Part shown: positions 47,591 to 56,496 of the stretch, piece after piece
Layout: every line of letters begins with the position of its first letter
How positions within the stretch are numbered: the stretch's first letter is position 1
Notes under the pieces: generated by a model
The model's database searches: none
The model's input: only the letters and a program-made list of their open reading frames with translations
What the model was told of the DNA's origin: nothing
Program-made: the position numbers and the translations under genes
NCBI GenBank assembly: GCA_039105265.1
Contig: JAPFFF010000002.1
Location: forward strand, 1,550,001 to 1,614,000
Length of the DNA stretch: 64,000 bases
Direction of reading: 5' to 3'
From: Tritrichomonas musculus
Taxonomy: Eukaryota > Parabasalia > Tritrichomonadida > Tritrichomonadidae

Positions 47591-48517
47591 TCAATAATAA
47601 TGGGCTTTACTATAGAAGTCTATCCAAAACTTTTGGTCCATGGAGTTTAACTTGAAGTACTTAATAGGACTATATTCAACATCACTATCTCCAATATAGT
47701 TATGCAATGCTTGTTCACCTATAGATGAATATATTTTACATGATTGTCTGTCCCATATATTATCAAATATCAATTCCTTGTGCCATGTTTGATATTTTTC
47801 TGGTTTATTTTGAAATATTCCATTACCTATATTAAATACATCTGCAAAGTCTTCATTCCAGGATTTAAGTTGGAAAAAGTTCATATATGGTGCAGTATAA
47901 TCCCAATCTTGTTCATTCTTACTGTTAGTATAGTAGTATTTATGATTCTCTGCTTTATTTCTTTCTGTATAAATAATTTCATGAAAACCATTTTTATCAT
48001 AATATCCATCTGTTTGTATATCTCTATCTTGTATATCGTCATCATTTTGTACAAATTTTTCTAATTTAGAAGTTCTAATGTATGACTTGAAAGCACTATT
48101 AACTGCATCAAAAAATCCACGTAAATCTCCATCGACTGACACCCAATCAATGACTTTAAAGCACCCGTATTCATGATTAGTACCAGTTATATAGTCTTCT
48201 TTTAGTGTTCCATCATCCCATGTTCCACCACAGACAAACTCATATGTTTTCTTATGTATCTTATATATTTCAATCTCTACTTCCATTTTGCGTCGTCTCT
48301 TAATGATATGTGCTGAACGAACGCCAACAATAGATTCCCCTTTGTTTGCAGTTGACCATTCTGGTGGGAAATTAAACCAATACCTATTAAACTTAGCTTT
48401 ATCATGTTGAGCATCCTCAAGGAAGTAGGCTGTTTCGATTGGAAGAGGTGTATTACCATCATTAACTATATTATCTCGATTAGGATAAAGAGTTTTAACA
48501 CTTGGTGGTAATTCCAT
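47591..48517 (-). CDS. Candidate minor capsid protein (type 2)
   Basis: A 308-residue homologue of 21092 (B) and 52618 (C). It has ETAYFLEDAQHDKAKFNRYW, FNFPPEWSTANKGESIVGVR, RRRK, DRDIQTDGYYDKNGFHE, NIWDRQSCKIYSSIGEQA and SPIKYFKLNSMDQKFWIDFY. It lies between integrase and protease in A. Jelly-roll minor capsid role inferred. Confidence 0.6.
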   Translation of the reverse strand: MELPPSVKTLYPNRDNIVNDGNTPLPIETAYFLEDAQHDKAKFNRYWFNFPPEWSTANKGESIVGVRSAHIIKRRRKMEVEIEIYKIHKKTYEFVCGGTWDDGTLKEDYITGTNHEYGCFKVIDWVSVDGDLRGFFDAVNSAFKSYIRTSKLEKFVQNDDDIQDRDIQTDGYYDKNGFHEIIYTERNKAENHKYYYTNSKNEQDWDYTAPYMNFFQLKSWNEDFADVFNIGNGIFQNKPEKYQTWHKELIFDNIWDRQSCKIYSSIGEQALHNYIGDSDVEYSPIKYFKLNSMDQKFWIDFYSKAHYY

Positions 48518-48538
48518 TTCGAGTTGAATAAAAAGTCT

Positions 48539-50080
48539 TTATTTATATACAACACCTGTTTCTAATTCATTGTTTTGAAGTTCTCGAAGTATTCTCTTTC
48601 TAATATCTGGCATATTGCGTTGTTTAAACTTACCATCTCCTTCATGCAAAAAGGTACGACAAGATTCCATTAGAAACACTCCACAATCCTTGTTATTCCT
48701 TTGACTAGGTACATCATAATATTTTGCTTTTAACTTACCTGTTGCTGAAATATTGATCCACTTATTAAGTGTCTTTACCTCTGGTGCCATTGACTTATTC
48801 TCAGAGTCATAGCATTCGATTATTTTCTTTGAATATCGAACAATACATAAAACCCAATGTTCTCCATCTGAGCAAATGGGGACAAATACTTTATCGAAAT
48901 GTGAAAATGACTGTTTACCTGAGATAGGACTTTTCATCAGTTCATGTATTTTTTCCATATCATTAGTCTCATATGCTATAGAAAGGAGGGTATAAAATGC
49001 AGTAGGTAAAACCAATATTTTCTTTTTATCAAACTCTGCCTCATTTTGACCAGGTTGTTTATTCAATCTCTTTCCTTTTTCATATAGAAGTTTCAAGTAG
49101 TCATCAATAACATCTTCGTCTATATTTTCATCATTGACTAAACTCCTCCAATCATGAATCCTATTATGTCCTTGGTCTACTGTATACTCTCCTGCCTTCT
49201 GTGGTGTCATACGGGGTTGTCTTGGAGGAGGACTAGTACCTCGAGAGGTATGTGATGATGGAAACTGTGGAGGTGGTGATGAAGGAGGAGGAGGTGGTGG
49301 AGGTGAAGGTGAACGAGGTCGTTTTGATTTTGTCTTAGGTTGTTTTGATTTTTTCTTAGGTCTATCATCCTCGTCTAAATTTGTACTACTTTGAAGTAAA
49401 AGTTGAATTCTGTTTGGATTTTGGTCCCTTGTTGGTGGCTCAACATTTGTGGGTCGGTTCCTACCGATTTTCCTAAGGTTAAGATGATAATCATTTCGAT
49501 TTAAAGTTGGAGGTCTGGGTAATGGAGCCAATTCTGGTATATCATCTGTTTGAATACCTCTAGTTTTATATTCTTTCTTATCACTTTTCAATGTTCTTTC
49601 TTTCATCTGCTCTCTCAGTTCTCTAGCTGCTTGTTTTTCCTCCTCAGTCTTCATTCGAGATATCCTTATGTTGATAATATCATAATGTAATTTTATCTCT
49701 GTTAATATACCTGTTGTTGATTCCTGGAGAGTATATTGATATGGTTTTAATACTGTTATGTAATGTCCATGTTCATCTTTATCATCTTGATTTTTCTTAA
49801 TTGCAAAAACACAACCTGTAAATTTTGCTTTTGGTCTCTCTCTCTTGAGTCTATTAGCAAATTCAAGTACGTCTTTAAAAGCTATACTAGTATTTAAATA
49901 TGTCTCATATAATTTTTGTAGATTTATTTGATTATTAGAGAACTTCCATATAGTTTGACCCAAACCTCTTGTTAATCTTGCAACATCTCTATCAACTAGT
50001 TTAGGTCGAAATTTAATAGAACCTTGTAATAGTTGTATTTTATTGTTAGGTTTAGTTTGTGTGCCTTTATCACTTGTCAT
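48539..50080 (-). CDS. Adenain/Ulp1-like cysteine protease with long N-terminal extension
   Basis: About 513 residues. The C-terminal 150 residues carry a Ulp1/adenain-type catalytic layout: GEHWVLCIV with His near 407, ECYDSEN with Asp near 422, and QRNNKDCGVFLME with Gln near 457 and Cys near 463. Such proteases mature capsid proteins in adenovirus and Polintons. The first 300 residues are charged, with RTSAEV-unrelated helical sequence and then a poly-Pro tract, and look partly disordered. The ATG at 50080 is only 15 bp from the divergent small gene at 50096. No counterpart is visible in B or in the seen part of C. Confidence 0.85.
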   Translation of the reverse strand: MTSDKGTQTKPNNKIQLLQGSIKFRPKLVDRDVARLTRGLGQTIWKFSNNQINLQKLYETYLNTSIAFKDVLEFANRLKRERPKAKFTGCVFAIKKNQDDKDEHGHYITVLKPYQYTLQESTTGILTEIKLHYDIINIRISRMKTEEEKQAARELREQMKERTLKSDKKEYKTRGIQTDDIPELAPLPRPPTLNRNDYHLNLRKIGRNRPTNVEPPTRDQNPNRIQLLLQSSTNLDEDDRPKKKSKQPKTKSKRPRSPSPPPPPPPSSPPPQFPSSHTSRGTSPPPRQPRMTPQKAGEYTVDQGHNRIHDWRSLVNDENIDEDVIDDYLKLLYEKGKRLNKQPGQNEAEFDKKKILVLPTAFYTLLSIAYETNDMEKIHELMKSPISGKQSFSHFDKVFVPICSDGEHWVLCIVRYSKKIIECYDSENKSMAPEVKTLNKWINISATGKLKAKYYDVPSQRNNKDCGVFLMESCRTFLHEGDGKFKQRNMPDIRKRILRELQNNELETGVVYK

Positions 50081-50095
50081 TTTTATCATTATAAA

Positions 50096-50347
50096 ATGTC
50101 TCAATCAGACCGTATGTATATCCTCGTTAGAATTCTATCGAACATCCATGAATATAGTGTAGAGAGTGATGAAACTAGAAGAAAAAAATTGATGAAGACT
50201 ATAAAAGAATTATCAGCTCAGTATTTCAAACCTGAACATCTTCAAATAATGAGGATAGATAATGATGTTGATTTTTTAGGTCGAATTGAACACTTTGCTT
50301 TGGAGTTCTTAGAACTATATATAGTTAATCTGCCCTCGCATTTATAA
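50096..50347 (+). CDS. Small helical protein, unknown
   Basis: An 83-residue protein starting MSQSDRMYILVRIL, helical throughout, ending LYIVNLPSHL. It diverges from the protease across 15 bp (TTTTATCATTATAAA) and overlaps the 3' end of the HNH gene by about 23 bp. No homologue in B or C. Confidence 0.5.
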   Translation: MSQSDRMYILVRILSNIHEYSVESDETRRKKLMKTIKELSAQYFKPEHLQIMRIDNDVDFLGRIEHFALEFLELYIVNLPSHL

Positions 50348-50660
50348 TTTTGGGCATATCTCTGTTATAGTTACTATCAGTTGGGGTTATCCATCTTAAG
50401 TTGCTTAGATGGTAATCAGCCCTATTCCTATTGATATGGTCTACCTCTATTTTACGTTGTGGGTCATCATTCGGTATGAACTGTCTTGCTATAAGTACAT
50501 GTTTCAAGTAGTAGTCGCCATTTAGACATACTCGTATATACCCCTTTATATGTTTTGCATCTTTGCATATAAAATGATTACTCTTACGTCTTATAGTAAA
50601 GGGGTACCTATTCAATATCTCATAGTCGTTAGTAAAGCCTTTGAGCGGTACAAATGACAT
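50325..50660 (-). CDS. Small HNH endonuclease with NUMOD4-like start
   Basis: A 111-residue protein: FVPLKGFTNDYEIL, YPFTIRRKSNHF, then HVLIARQFIPNDD, VDHINRNRADYHLSNLRW and a short Asn-rich tail. This is the same NUMOD4/HNH core as at 27189, 29633 and 58730 but without the extra C-terminal domain. It sits in a different place from the HNH genes of B and C, downstream of the protease region. Confidence 0.8.
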   Translation of the reverse strand: MSFVPLKGFTNDYEILNRYPFTIRRKSNHFICKDAKHIKGYIRVCLNGDYYLKHVLIARQFIPNDDPQRKIEVDHINRNRADYHLSNLRWITPTDSNYNRDMPKIINARAD

Positions 50661-50711
50661 TTTCTCACTTTTTGAATGATTTAAATATTTTCATTTCATT
50701 TTTATTTTTGT

Positions 50712-50957
50712 ATGAGCAAGTGGGGGACAATCATTGTTGAAGGAATTGATGATAAAGGACCTCTTTATTATCCTCTCGATGACAAAGAAAAAAACGTTAT
50801 CAAGTTTCCAAAGAAAAAAAAGCGAGTAAACTTGTATAAAAACTATTATGAACATCAAGAGAAAGAAGAAGAAGAGAAAGAAGAACTTCTAGATGTAGGT
50901 GTTCAAACTGAAAAAACTGAACTACCTCATATAGACGAACTACTTAGTAAAATTTAA
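50712..50957 (+). CDS. Small charged protein, unknown
   Basis: An 81-residue ORF: MSKWGTIIVEGIDDKGPLYY, then a basic FPKKKKRVNLY patch that resembles a nuclear localisation signal, a Glu-rich stretch and a DVGVQTEKTELP motif also seen loosely in other A proteins (GVQTEPVEVE in the 174-residue protein). Divergent from the HNH gene. Function unknown. Confidence 0.5.
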   Translation: MSKWGTIIVEGIDDKGPLYYPLDDKEKNVIKFPKKKKRVNLYKNYYEHQEKEEEEKEELLDVGVQTEKTELPHIDELLSKI

Positions 50958-50998
50958 CTTCTTTTATTTTATTGTTATTTTTTTTATTTTTGTCTTAA

Positions 50999-51247
50999 AT
51001 GAATAGCGCTATTAACGGACTGAATAATGACGCAGAAGCTCTATATGCAAGATTTAAAGTTATTAAAGACAAGATATTTGGAAAATGTATGAATGAAGAT
51101 GATGATAAAATAGCTAGTCAATTCGATATAATGATAAATATAATCAAGTCATACAAAGAACTCTTTGAAGACATTGAAAAAGCTAAGTTATTATTGAAGT
51201 CAATTGGTGCACGTATCTCTATAGCTGAACATCAAAATAGACTATGA
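50999..51247 (+). CDS. Small helical protein, unknown
   Basis: An 82-residue ORF starting MNSAINGLNNDAEALYARF in a CTTAAATG context. Predicted mostly helical and amphipathic. Its stop codon lies at the first unit of the 57-bp tandem repeats. No homologue in the window. Confidence 0.5.
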   Translation: MNSAINGLNNDAEALYARFKVIKDKIFGKCMNEDDDKIASQFDIMINIIKSYKELFEDIEKAKLLLKSIGARISIAEHQNRL

Positions 51248-51440
51248 GGGACCCAAGGTAGTTGTTTAGGTCCCTAGTAGTACTTCAAGAAACAACAAGT
51301 AGTGGGGACCCGAGGTAGTTGTTTAGGTCCCTAGTAGTACTTCAAGAAAAAAACAAGTAGTGGGGACCCGAGGTAGTTGTTTAGGTCCCTAGTAGTAGAG
51401 GGGACCCGAGGTAGTTGTTTAGGTCCCTAGTAGTACTTCA
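51248..51440. repeat. 57-bp tandem repeats with GGGACC/GGTCCC hairpins
   Basis: Four copies starting at 51248, 51305, 51363 and 51401; three full intervals are about 57, 58 and 38 bp. Each has GGGACC, then GAGGTAGTTGTTTA, then GGTCCC, giving a 6-bp stem, followed by CTAGTAGTACTTCAAG and an A-run with CAAGTAGT. The GAGGTAGTTGTTT part resembles the GAGGTACTTGTTT unit at 8470-8665 in the same element. Confidence 0.9.
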
Positions 51441-51529
51441 AGAAAAAAAACAAGTTGAAGAAAAAATTTTTTTTATTTTTTTTATTTTTTTTTTTTTTTC
51501 ATTTTTATTTTTTTTATTTTTATTTTTAT

Positions 51530-51620
51530 CACGAGTTCGTGTTGACGTGTGGGCTTAAGCGTAGCGTGGCCCCGCGGAAACCGACTCGTATATACTACTA
51601 CACCCGAAAATACGATATTT
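51530..51620. other. GC-rich island near the right end of A
   Basis: About 90 bp of GC-rich DNA (CACGAGTTCGTG palindrome, then GGCCCCGCGG) followed by TATATACTACTA. It is preceded by a long T-rich tract. It recalls the GC-rich island plus AGTAGTATATATA in the TIRs of B, though the sequence is different, which is why I suspect it marks the end of A. Confidence 0.6.
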
Positions 51621-52071
51621 CTTGTATAGGTACGACCCCGAAATATTGAGTTTTGATCGATTTAATATTTTCTCTCAAATATTTTTATGCCAGAAGTATA
51701 TTTTTTCTCTCAAATATTTTGAAAAGATTTTATAAAAATATTCTTAAAAAGTTAACTAGACATCAAGATATTTTAATATTATTTTTCACTTTTTGAATTT
51801 AAATTTTTATTATTTTATTATTGATTTTAATTAATTTTTCAAAATTTTTGTTCCACTTTTTGAATTTAAATTTTCTTATTGCGCAAATATTGCGTAAATA
51901 TTGCGCAAATGAATTACCAAAATTTTCATCCAAAATTGATAAATAAAATTTTTTCCTTTAAAATTATAATATTTGTGAAAGAAAATTTTATTAATAAATT
52001 GATAGATAAAATTTTTTATTATTTTTACAAGTTTATGGTTATAATTTATTAAAATTAATTTTTATAAAAAA

Positions 52072-52141
52072 TGTCGGACTTTCTATTTTTCGAACCATGT
52101 AACTTTCCACCAAATATTACCATTGAGCTATGACCCCATAC
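52072..52141 (-). other. tRNA-like Pol III unit (degenerate)
   Basis: On the minus strand, GGGGTCATAGCTCAATGGTA matches a tRNA start and A-box, ATGGTTCGAAA about 27 bases later resembles a B-box, and a T-run follows. The D-arm and anticodon arm do not fold properly, so this is not a functional tRNA gene as read by eye. Confidence 0.25.
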
Positions 52142-52263
52142 AAGAATATTTTTGGATGGTTTATTTTTAAAACTAAATTCTGAATATATTCTTTGAGTTA
52201 TTACAATATATTTCAATATTTATTTGGTTTTATATTTATTCAAAATCGAGTTTCCATCTTTGT

Positions 52264-52336
52264 CTATGCGTGTGTCGTAATGGTTAAACTCCCTACCTAA
52301 CATCCTAGGTTCGACATATACCCGGAACGCATTTTT
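52264..52336 (+). other. tRNA-like Pol III unit (degenerate)
   Basis: TGCGT at one end pairs with ACGCA at the other. CGTAATGGTTAAA resembles an A-box and TAGGTTCGACA a B-box, with TTTTTT directly after. The spacing between ATGG and GGTTCGA is the same 27 bases as in the divergent unit at 52072. Too short and mispaired for a normal tRNA. Confidence 0.25.
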
Positions 52337-52617
52337 TCTGAGTTATGAGAAAGAGTGGACTTTGAGTGAAATCTGTGAAAACTTGGATTTGTGGCTAAGT
52401 TGTGAGTTGTTCGTTAACAATTATTCCGCAAACAAAAAACTTATTGAGTTAAGTTTCCATCTTCCTGATCGAGACCATTAACTTCCCCTAGTTAACGGAC
52501 GGCTCCTTTCAATAAGGATTTCATTTGGAGTAGATCTCTTTTATAAGTAATTCAGAAAAAGGCCTCTCAGGGTTGGTTTTTGCACTTTTGTTTTTATATT
52601 TTAATATTTTTATAAAA

Positions 52618-53958
52618 ATGTATCCAACACTTAATCCGACAGAAGAACAAACTCCTATACCAATTGAATATGCTTACTTTTTAGAAGATGGAGAACAAGA
52701 CCCAAGCAAACCTAATCGATATTACTTTAATTTTCCTCAAGAATGGTGTACTTCGAATAGAGGGGAATCAATTGTAGGCGTGAGAAGTATTTATTTAATG
52801 GCTCGAAGAAGAAAATTAGAATTTGATTTTAGCATTCGAAAATATTTGAGGAAGGACTTTGATGAACTAAAGGCAAAGGAAGAAAAGGCAAAGGAAGAAA
52901 AGGCAGAGGATAAAGATAAAGAAATAAATAATGACGAAATATATGACAAATTACCAAAAAAATCAAAAATAGAATTAACAATCCATGTTATATCTTGGTT
53001 ATCGACGGATAATGATATGAGAAAAATATTTGATGATATAAATAACCAATTAAATAAAAAATTTAAGGAATTTAATGAAATTAATAAAAATAAATATAAA
53101 ATAACAACTGATGACCTAAAAACAATATATGAACAATATAAAGCTATCACTAAAGAATATATCAATCCATTATTTGGACGTTTTTATTTTGTGAAAGATG
53201 TGTTAACATTTCTATTTAATGCCCGAGAAAAGTATCAAGAATATCAAACAAAAATCGATAATTGGTTTAAAGAGCATAAAGAAAAGATTGTTCCCCTCTT
53301 TCACCAAGATAAGATTGATAGAAGCCGAAGCGATTTTCAAATGGATGGATATTATGATTATGAAAAGAAAACATTTGTCGAAACCATTTTTTCACCACAG
53401 AACTTAGAAAAAAATACAATTTCCAAACCATCATTTATATATATGGCGCCAGAGATAACCGATTATGAAGATTTTCCAACACCAACACCTACACCAACAC
53501 CTACACCAAAACCAATACCAGGGGAAAATGATTTTGTCGAATTAGGTCTATACTATGTTGATTTCAAGATTAATTTTAGAGAAAGTGATAGAACAGATTC
53601 TAACTATAAGAATACTGATTTTGCTGATTTATTTAATATAGGAGATAAACCATATCAAAATAATCCATATAAATTTAATGATAAATGGTGCAGAAGATTA
53701 GATTTTAAAAATATTTGGGATAGACATTCGTGTAAAGTATATTCATCAATAGCTGAGCAATCAAATAAATATTATTTAGGCAATAGTCAAATATACTTCA
53801 GTCCTATCAAGTACTTCAAACTGAACTCAACTGATCAAAGATTTTGGATAGAATTATATTCAGGGCGTCATAATAATATTCCTGTTCTGGTACCAAACAA
53901 TGAATCATTTGTCATTGAAATGCAATTCTTACCATTTAAGAAGATGCTTTACATTTAA
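52618..53958 (+). CDS. Candidate minor capsid protein (type 2), long form
   Basis: A 446-residue protein starting at MYPTLNPTEEQTPIP. N- and C-terminal parts match 21092 (FNFPQEWCTSNRGESIVGVR; VYSSIAEQSN, KYFKLNSTDQRFWIELY). The middle is longer and unlike that of B: a Lys/Glu-rich helical insert with three KAKEEK-like units, then TPTPTPTPTPKPIP before the C-terminal part. A variable middle between conserved ends suggests an exposed domain. I chose this ATG because B shares the residue. Confidence 0.6.
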   Translation: MYPTLNPTEEQTPIPIEYAYFLEDGEQDPSKPNRYYFNFPQEWCTSNRGESIVGVRSIYLMARRRKLEFDFSIRKYLRKDFDELKAKEEKAKEEKAEDKDKEINNDEIYDKLPKKSKIELTIHVISWLSTDNDMRKIFDDINNQLNKKFKEFNEINKNKYKITTDDLKTIYEQYKAITKEYINPLFGRFYFVKDVLTFLFNAREKYQEYQTKIDNWFKEHKEKIVPLFHQDKIDRSRSDFQMDGYYDYEKKTFVETIFSPQNLEKNTISKPSFIYMAPEITDYEDFPTPTPTPTPTPKPIPGENDFVELGLYYVDFKINFRESDRTDSNYKNTDFADLFNIGDKPYQNNPYKFNDKWCRRLDFKNIWDRHSCKVYSSIAEQSNKYYLGNSQIYFSPIKYFKLNSTDQRFWIELYSGRHNNIPVLVPNNESFVIEMQFLPFKKMLYI

Positions 53959-53969
53959 GACTAATTTAA

Positions 53970-55055
53970 ATGAACAAAAAGCATTTTAAGACAATTAATG
54001 AGCTTCATTCTTTTTTTCCTTGGAGATCTGCCTCTAAATTTGTTCCACTCGCAAAACGATATGGATTCACAGAAGAAGCCACATTAGATTATTTAAGGAA
54101 GATAGTACATGATGTAAAGGTACCAAAGGCAAAGTTTATGAATATCTATTCTAAACACTCTGGGGGATATCAAATGGACACATTCATCAATGATAAGACA
54201 AAGGATGGTCTCAACTATTTGATGCTAATTAATATTAACACAAGAAAAGCATATTGTTATCCAATGAAGGGGAAAGGTGCAAAAGAGGTAACCCAGGCAT
54301 TAAATAAATTTTTTGAGGACGAGCCAGATGTCTATTCGATAACATCAGACCAGGATGCTGCTTACTTGTCCAATGATGTATTACAGTTGATGAAGACCAA
54401 AAATATTGTTTACACTACTACCGAGGATAATAATCATAATGTACTAGGTATCATAAATAGGTTCATGAGAACGATTAGAGACATGGTAGGCGAGAACAGG
54501 TTCATCAATGAGAAAGAAATGGATAGTTTAATAGATTCATACAACAATTCTCCCCACAGGTCATTGGACTATAAGATACCAAACAAGATGACAGAGAAAG
54601 ATGAAAAAGAATATGTAAAAACCAAGTCGCAAAACAATCCATATGACTTTAAACCAAATGATAGAGTTAGAATTATTCAAGCCAAGGAGCCATTTTCGAA
54701 GCGCAGGAACAAGGTAAGCAAGGAAGCATATATAGTTGATTCAAAGGCTGGGAACCAATTTATAATTAAGTCCAAAGATGAGTCAATAGACAAACTCCCT
54801 GGTTATAGGTTAATCAAGACACAAAACAAAAATATTGCACAAACACTTAAGGGAGGCAAGAGAGGTATTGTGGAGAAGATTATTTCTTATGATACAACAA
54901 AGAACAAATATAAAATTAAATACAGCGAAGGTACAGAAGACATCATACCGGCTAAAAATTTACGAGAAGGTGCTCCAACAAAGCTATCTAATCTTGAAGT
55001 GGATTACTGGTCAAAGAAGAAAAATATACCCAACAATATAAAGAAATGGATTTAA
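53970..55055 (+). CDS. Retrovirus-type integrase with chromodomain-like tail
   Basis: A 361-residue protein nearly parallel to 22035 in B. RNase H-fold core with GYQMDTFIND, VYSITSDQDAAYLSNDVL and NNHNVLGIINRFMRT, then NPYDFKPNDRVRI, KRRNKVSKEAYIVDS, GYRLIKT and the tail KYKIKYSEG. Start in a TTTAAATG context, 12 bp after the minor-capsid gene. Confidence 0.92.
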   Translation: MNKKHFKTINELHSFFPWRSASKFVPLAKRYGFTEEATLDYLRKIVHDVKVPKAKFMNIYSKHSGGYQMDTFINDKTKDGLNYLMLININTRKAYCYPMKGKGAKEVTQALNKFFEDEPDVYSITSDQDAAYLSNDVLQLMKTKNIVYTTTEDNNHNVLGIINRFMRTIRDMVGENRFINEKEMDSLIDSYNNSPHRSLDYKIPNKMTEKDEKEYVKTKSQNNPYDFKPNDRVRIIQAKEPFSKRRNKVSKEAYIVDSKAGNQFIIKSKDESIDKLPGYRLIKTQNKNIAQTLKGGKRGIVEKIISYDTTKNKYKIKYSEGTEDIIPAKNLREGAPTKLSNLEVDYWSKKKNIPNNIKKWI

Positions 55056-55065
55056 CCACAAATAA

Positions 55066-55923
55066 ATGTCTAAACAAATAATCAAAGAAGTGGAAACCTT
55101 AATCCAAAAGACAATGAAGAAGAACCAGAAAGAGATAGAGGCAGCACTGATGAAACCTCTCCATCCTTCCTACCCTTTTAGTACGAATGGAATTTATTTT
55201 CTTATTGGTAAACCAGGTGCAGGTAAGAGTTATTGGTTGTGGAAACACATACTAATTACTGAACGTCTATTTAAGCATCCGTACTATCAAAAAATAATAT
55301 TTTGCTCAAGTTCTGGAAAAGCAGACAAAACGGCTGAGGCAATGAGTAAAGAGGTAAAGACACCAATAGTATATCTTAATGAAGCCCAATTGATGGATTA
55401 CCTAAAGAAACACCTCAAAAGAAAAATAAAATATTATGCAATGGTTAAACATGTATTATCAAAAATGAAGGAAACAAATGAAGAAATGCAGAGACTTATA
55501 AACAAGCACTCCCTCCAAGAAATAGATGATAGAATAGTATATATAGCCAATAAGTTAGTAAAATACCAAACCTCTTCTTACCCATATAACACACTAATAA
55601 TATTGGATGACTGTGCAGGAAGTGTTTTATTGACACATAACAATACTGAATTCCTTAGACTATTAACCAAGACAAGACATTATAATATTACCTGCATCAT
55701 GGCTATTCAGACAATCAGATTCGTACACATAAATGCAAAAAGATTGGCCACGGATATCATATGCTATAGTGGATACTCAGAAGAAGATTTTACTTCCTTG
55801 CTTCAACAAACAAATAACAACCTTAATATCAAGAAGACGGTAAAAGAATATTTACAGCATAGAGATCTTCATTCAAAATTTATTATGAACATAACCGCCA
55901 ATAAATATTACTTTGAAAAGTAG
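55066..55923 (+). CDS. Genome-packaging ATPase (FtsK/HerA type)
   Basis: A 285-residue P-loop ATPase with Walker A GKPGAGKS and Walker B NTLIILDDCAGS, LLTKTRHYNITCIMAIQT and SGYSEEDFTSLLQQT. Most residues are identical to the B protein. Immediately follows integrase in the same transcription direction. Confidence 0.93.
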   Translation: MSKQIIKEVETLIQKTMKKNQKEIEAALMKPLHPSYPFSTNGIYFLIGKPGAGKSYWLWKHILITERLFKHPYYQKIIFCSSSGKADKTAEAMSKEVKTPIVYLNEAQLMDYLKKHLKRKIKYYAMVKHVLSKMKETNEEMQRLINKHSLQEIDDRIVYIANKLVKYQTSSYPYNTLIILDDCAGSVLLTHNNTEFLRLLTKTRHYNITCIMAIQTIRFVHINAKRLATDIICYSGYSEEDFTSLLQQTNNNLNIKKTVKEYLQHRDLHSKFIMNITANKYYFEK

Positions 55924-55940
55924 TTTTATTTGTAAATTAA

Positions 55941-56465
55941 ATGCCTTCAGGAACAATCGATTCTGGAAAATATATTCAATCTACTACGCCAGATTCTGGT
56001 GGTAGTACTTTTGGGAAATTTATAAATAATGCATGGAATTCTGTAAAATCTGGTTTTGGGAAAGTAAGTAAATTCATTGGCGATAGTGCAGTTGGTAAAG
56101 CTGGTAAATGGAAAAATAAGGCACCAATATTAAATACAGTAGGGGGAGCAACACAAGCTTTTGGAACAATAACGGGTAATCCAGCAGCAATAGGTATAGG
56201 TAAAGGATTGACAACAATAGCAAGTGGAATAAAAGAAGGAGAAGTAAAGGCAGCATTAGAAAAGAATATAGCAGAAAGACAACCTAATCCGCTAGGTAGT
56301 AATGTAATGTATGCAGATTTTCCACGCATTCATTATTCGAGAAAGCCAGCTGCTTATAAAATATATCAGAACAGAAGTAAATATGTGGATGAAGCAGAAG
56401 CACATATAGCGAAATTGAATAAAAGAAAGAGAAAGAAATCAAGAAAAACAAAGAAAACTCAATAA
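55941..56465 (+). CDS. Gly/Ala-rich virion protein, possible pVI-like membrane-active protein
   Basis: A 174-residue protein sharing GKFINNAWNSVKSGFGKVSK, NTVGGATQAFGTITGNPAA, ERQPNPLGSNV and FPRIHYSRKP with the B protein. Ends in a very basic KRKRKKSRKTKK tail, which could bind DNA. Same slot between ATPase and charged protein. Confidence 0.6.
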   Translation: MPSGTIDSGKYIQSTTPDSGGSTFGKFINNAWNSVKSGFGKVSKFIGDSAVGKAGKWKNKAPILNTVGGATQAFGTITGNPAAIGIGKGLTTIASGIKEGEVKAALEKNIAERQPNPLGSNVMYADFPRIHYSRKPAAYKIYQNRSKYVDEAEAHIAKLNKRKRKKSRKTKKTQ

Positions 56466-56496
56466 AACTCAATAAAATGATTTTTTTATCAATTAA

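Larger units (their letters stand above)
46884..51660. mobile_element. Maverick/Polinton element A, right part
   Basis: Continuation of A beyond element B: N-terminal piece of integrase, type 2 minor-capsid gene, protease, HNH gene and three small genes, then tandem repeats and a GC-rich island. The right end of A is not certain because its left TIR is outside the window and cannot be compared. I place it near 51.6 kb from the GC-rich island and the loss of A-like genes. Confidence 0.75.
51661..52617. other. Gene-free AT-rich junction between A and C
   Basis: Nearly 1 kb without a supported gene. Contains a duplicated CACTTTTTGAATTTAAATTT phrase, a GCGCAAATATTGCG-type repeat, and two tRNA-like stretches. 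It probably includes an end of A, an end of C and perhaps a little host DNA; I cannot place the borders because the other ends of A and C are outside the window. Confidence 0.55.

Noticed and set aside
52072-52336. Functional tRNA genes
   Set aside because: Box-like elements are present but the arms do not fold into a cloverleaf by eye; listed only as tRNA-like.
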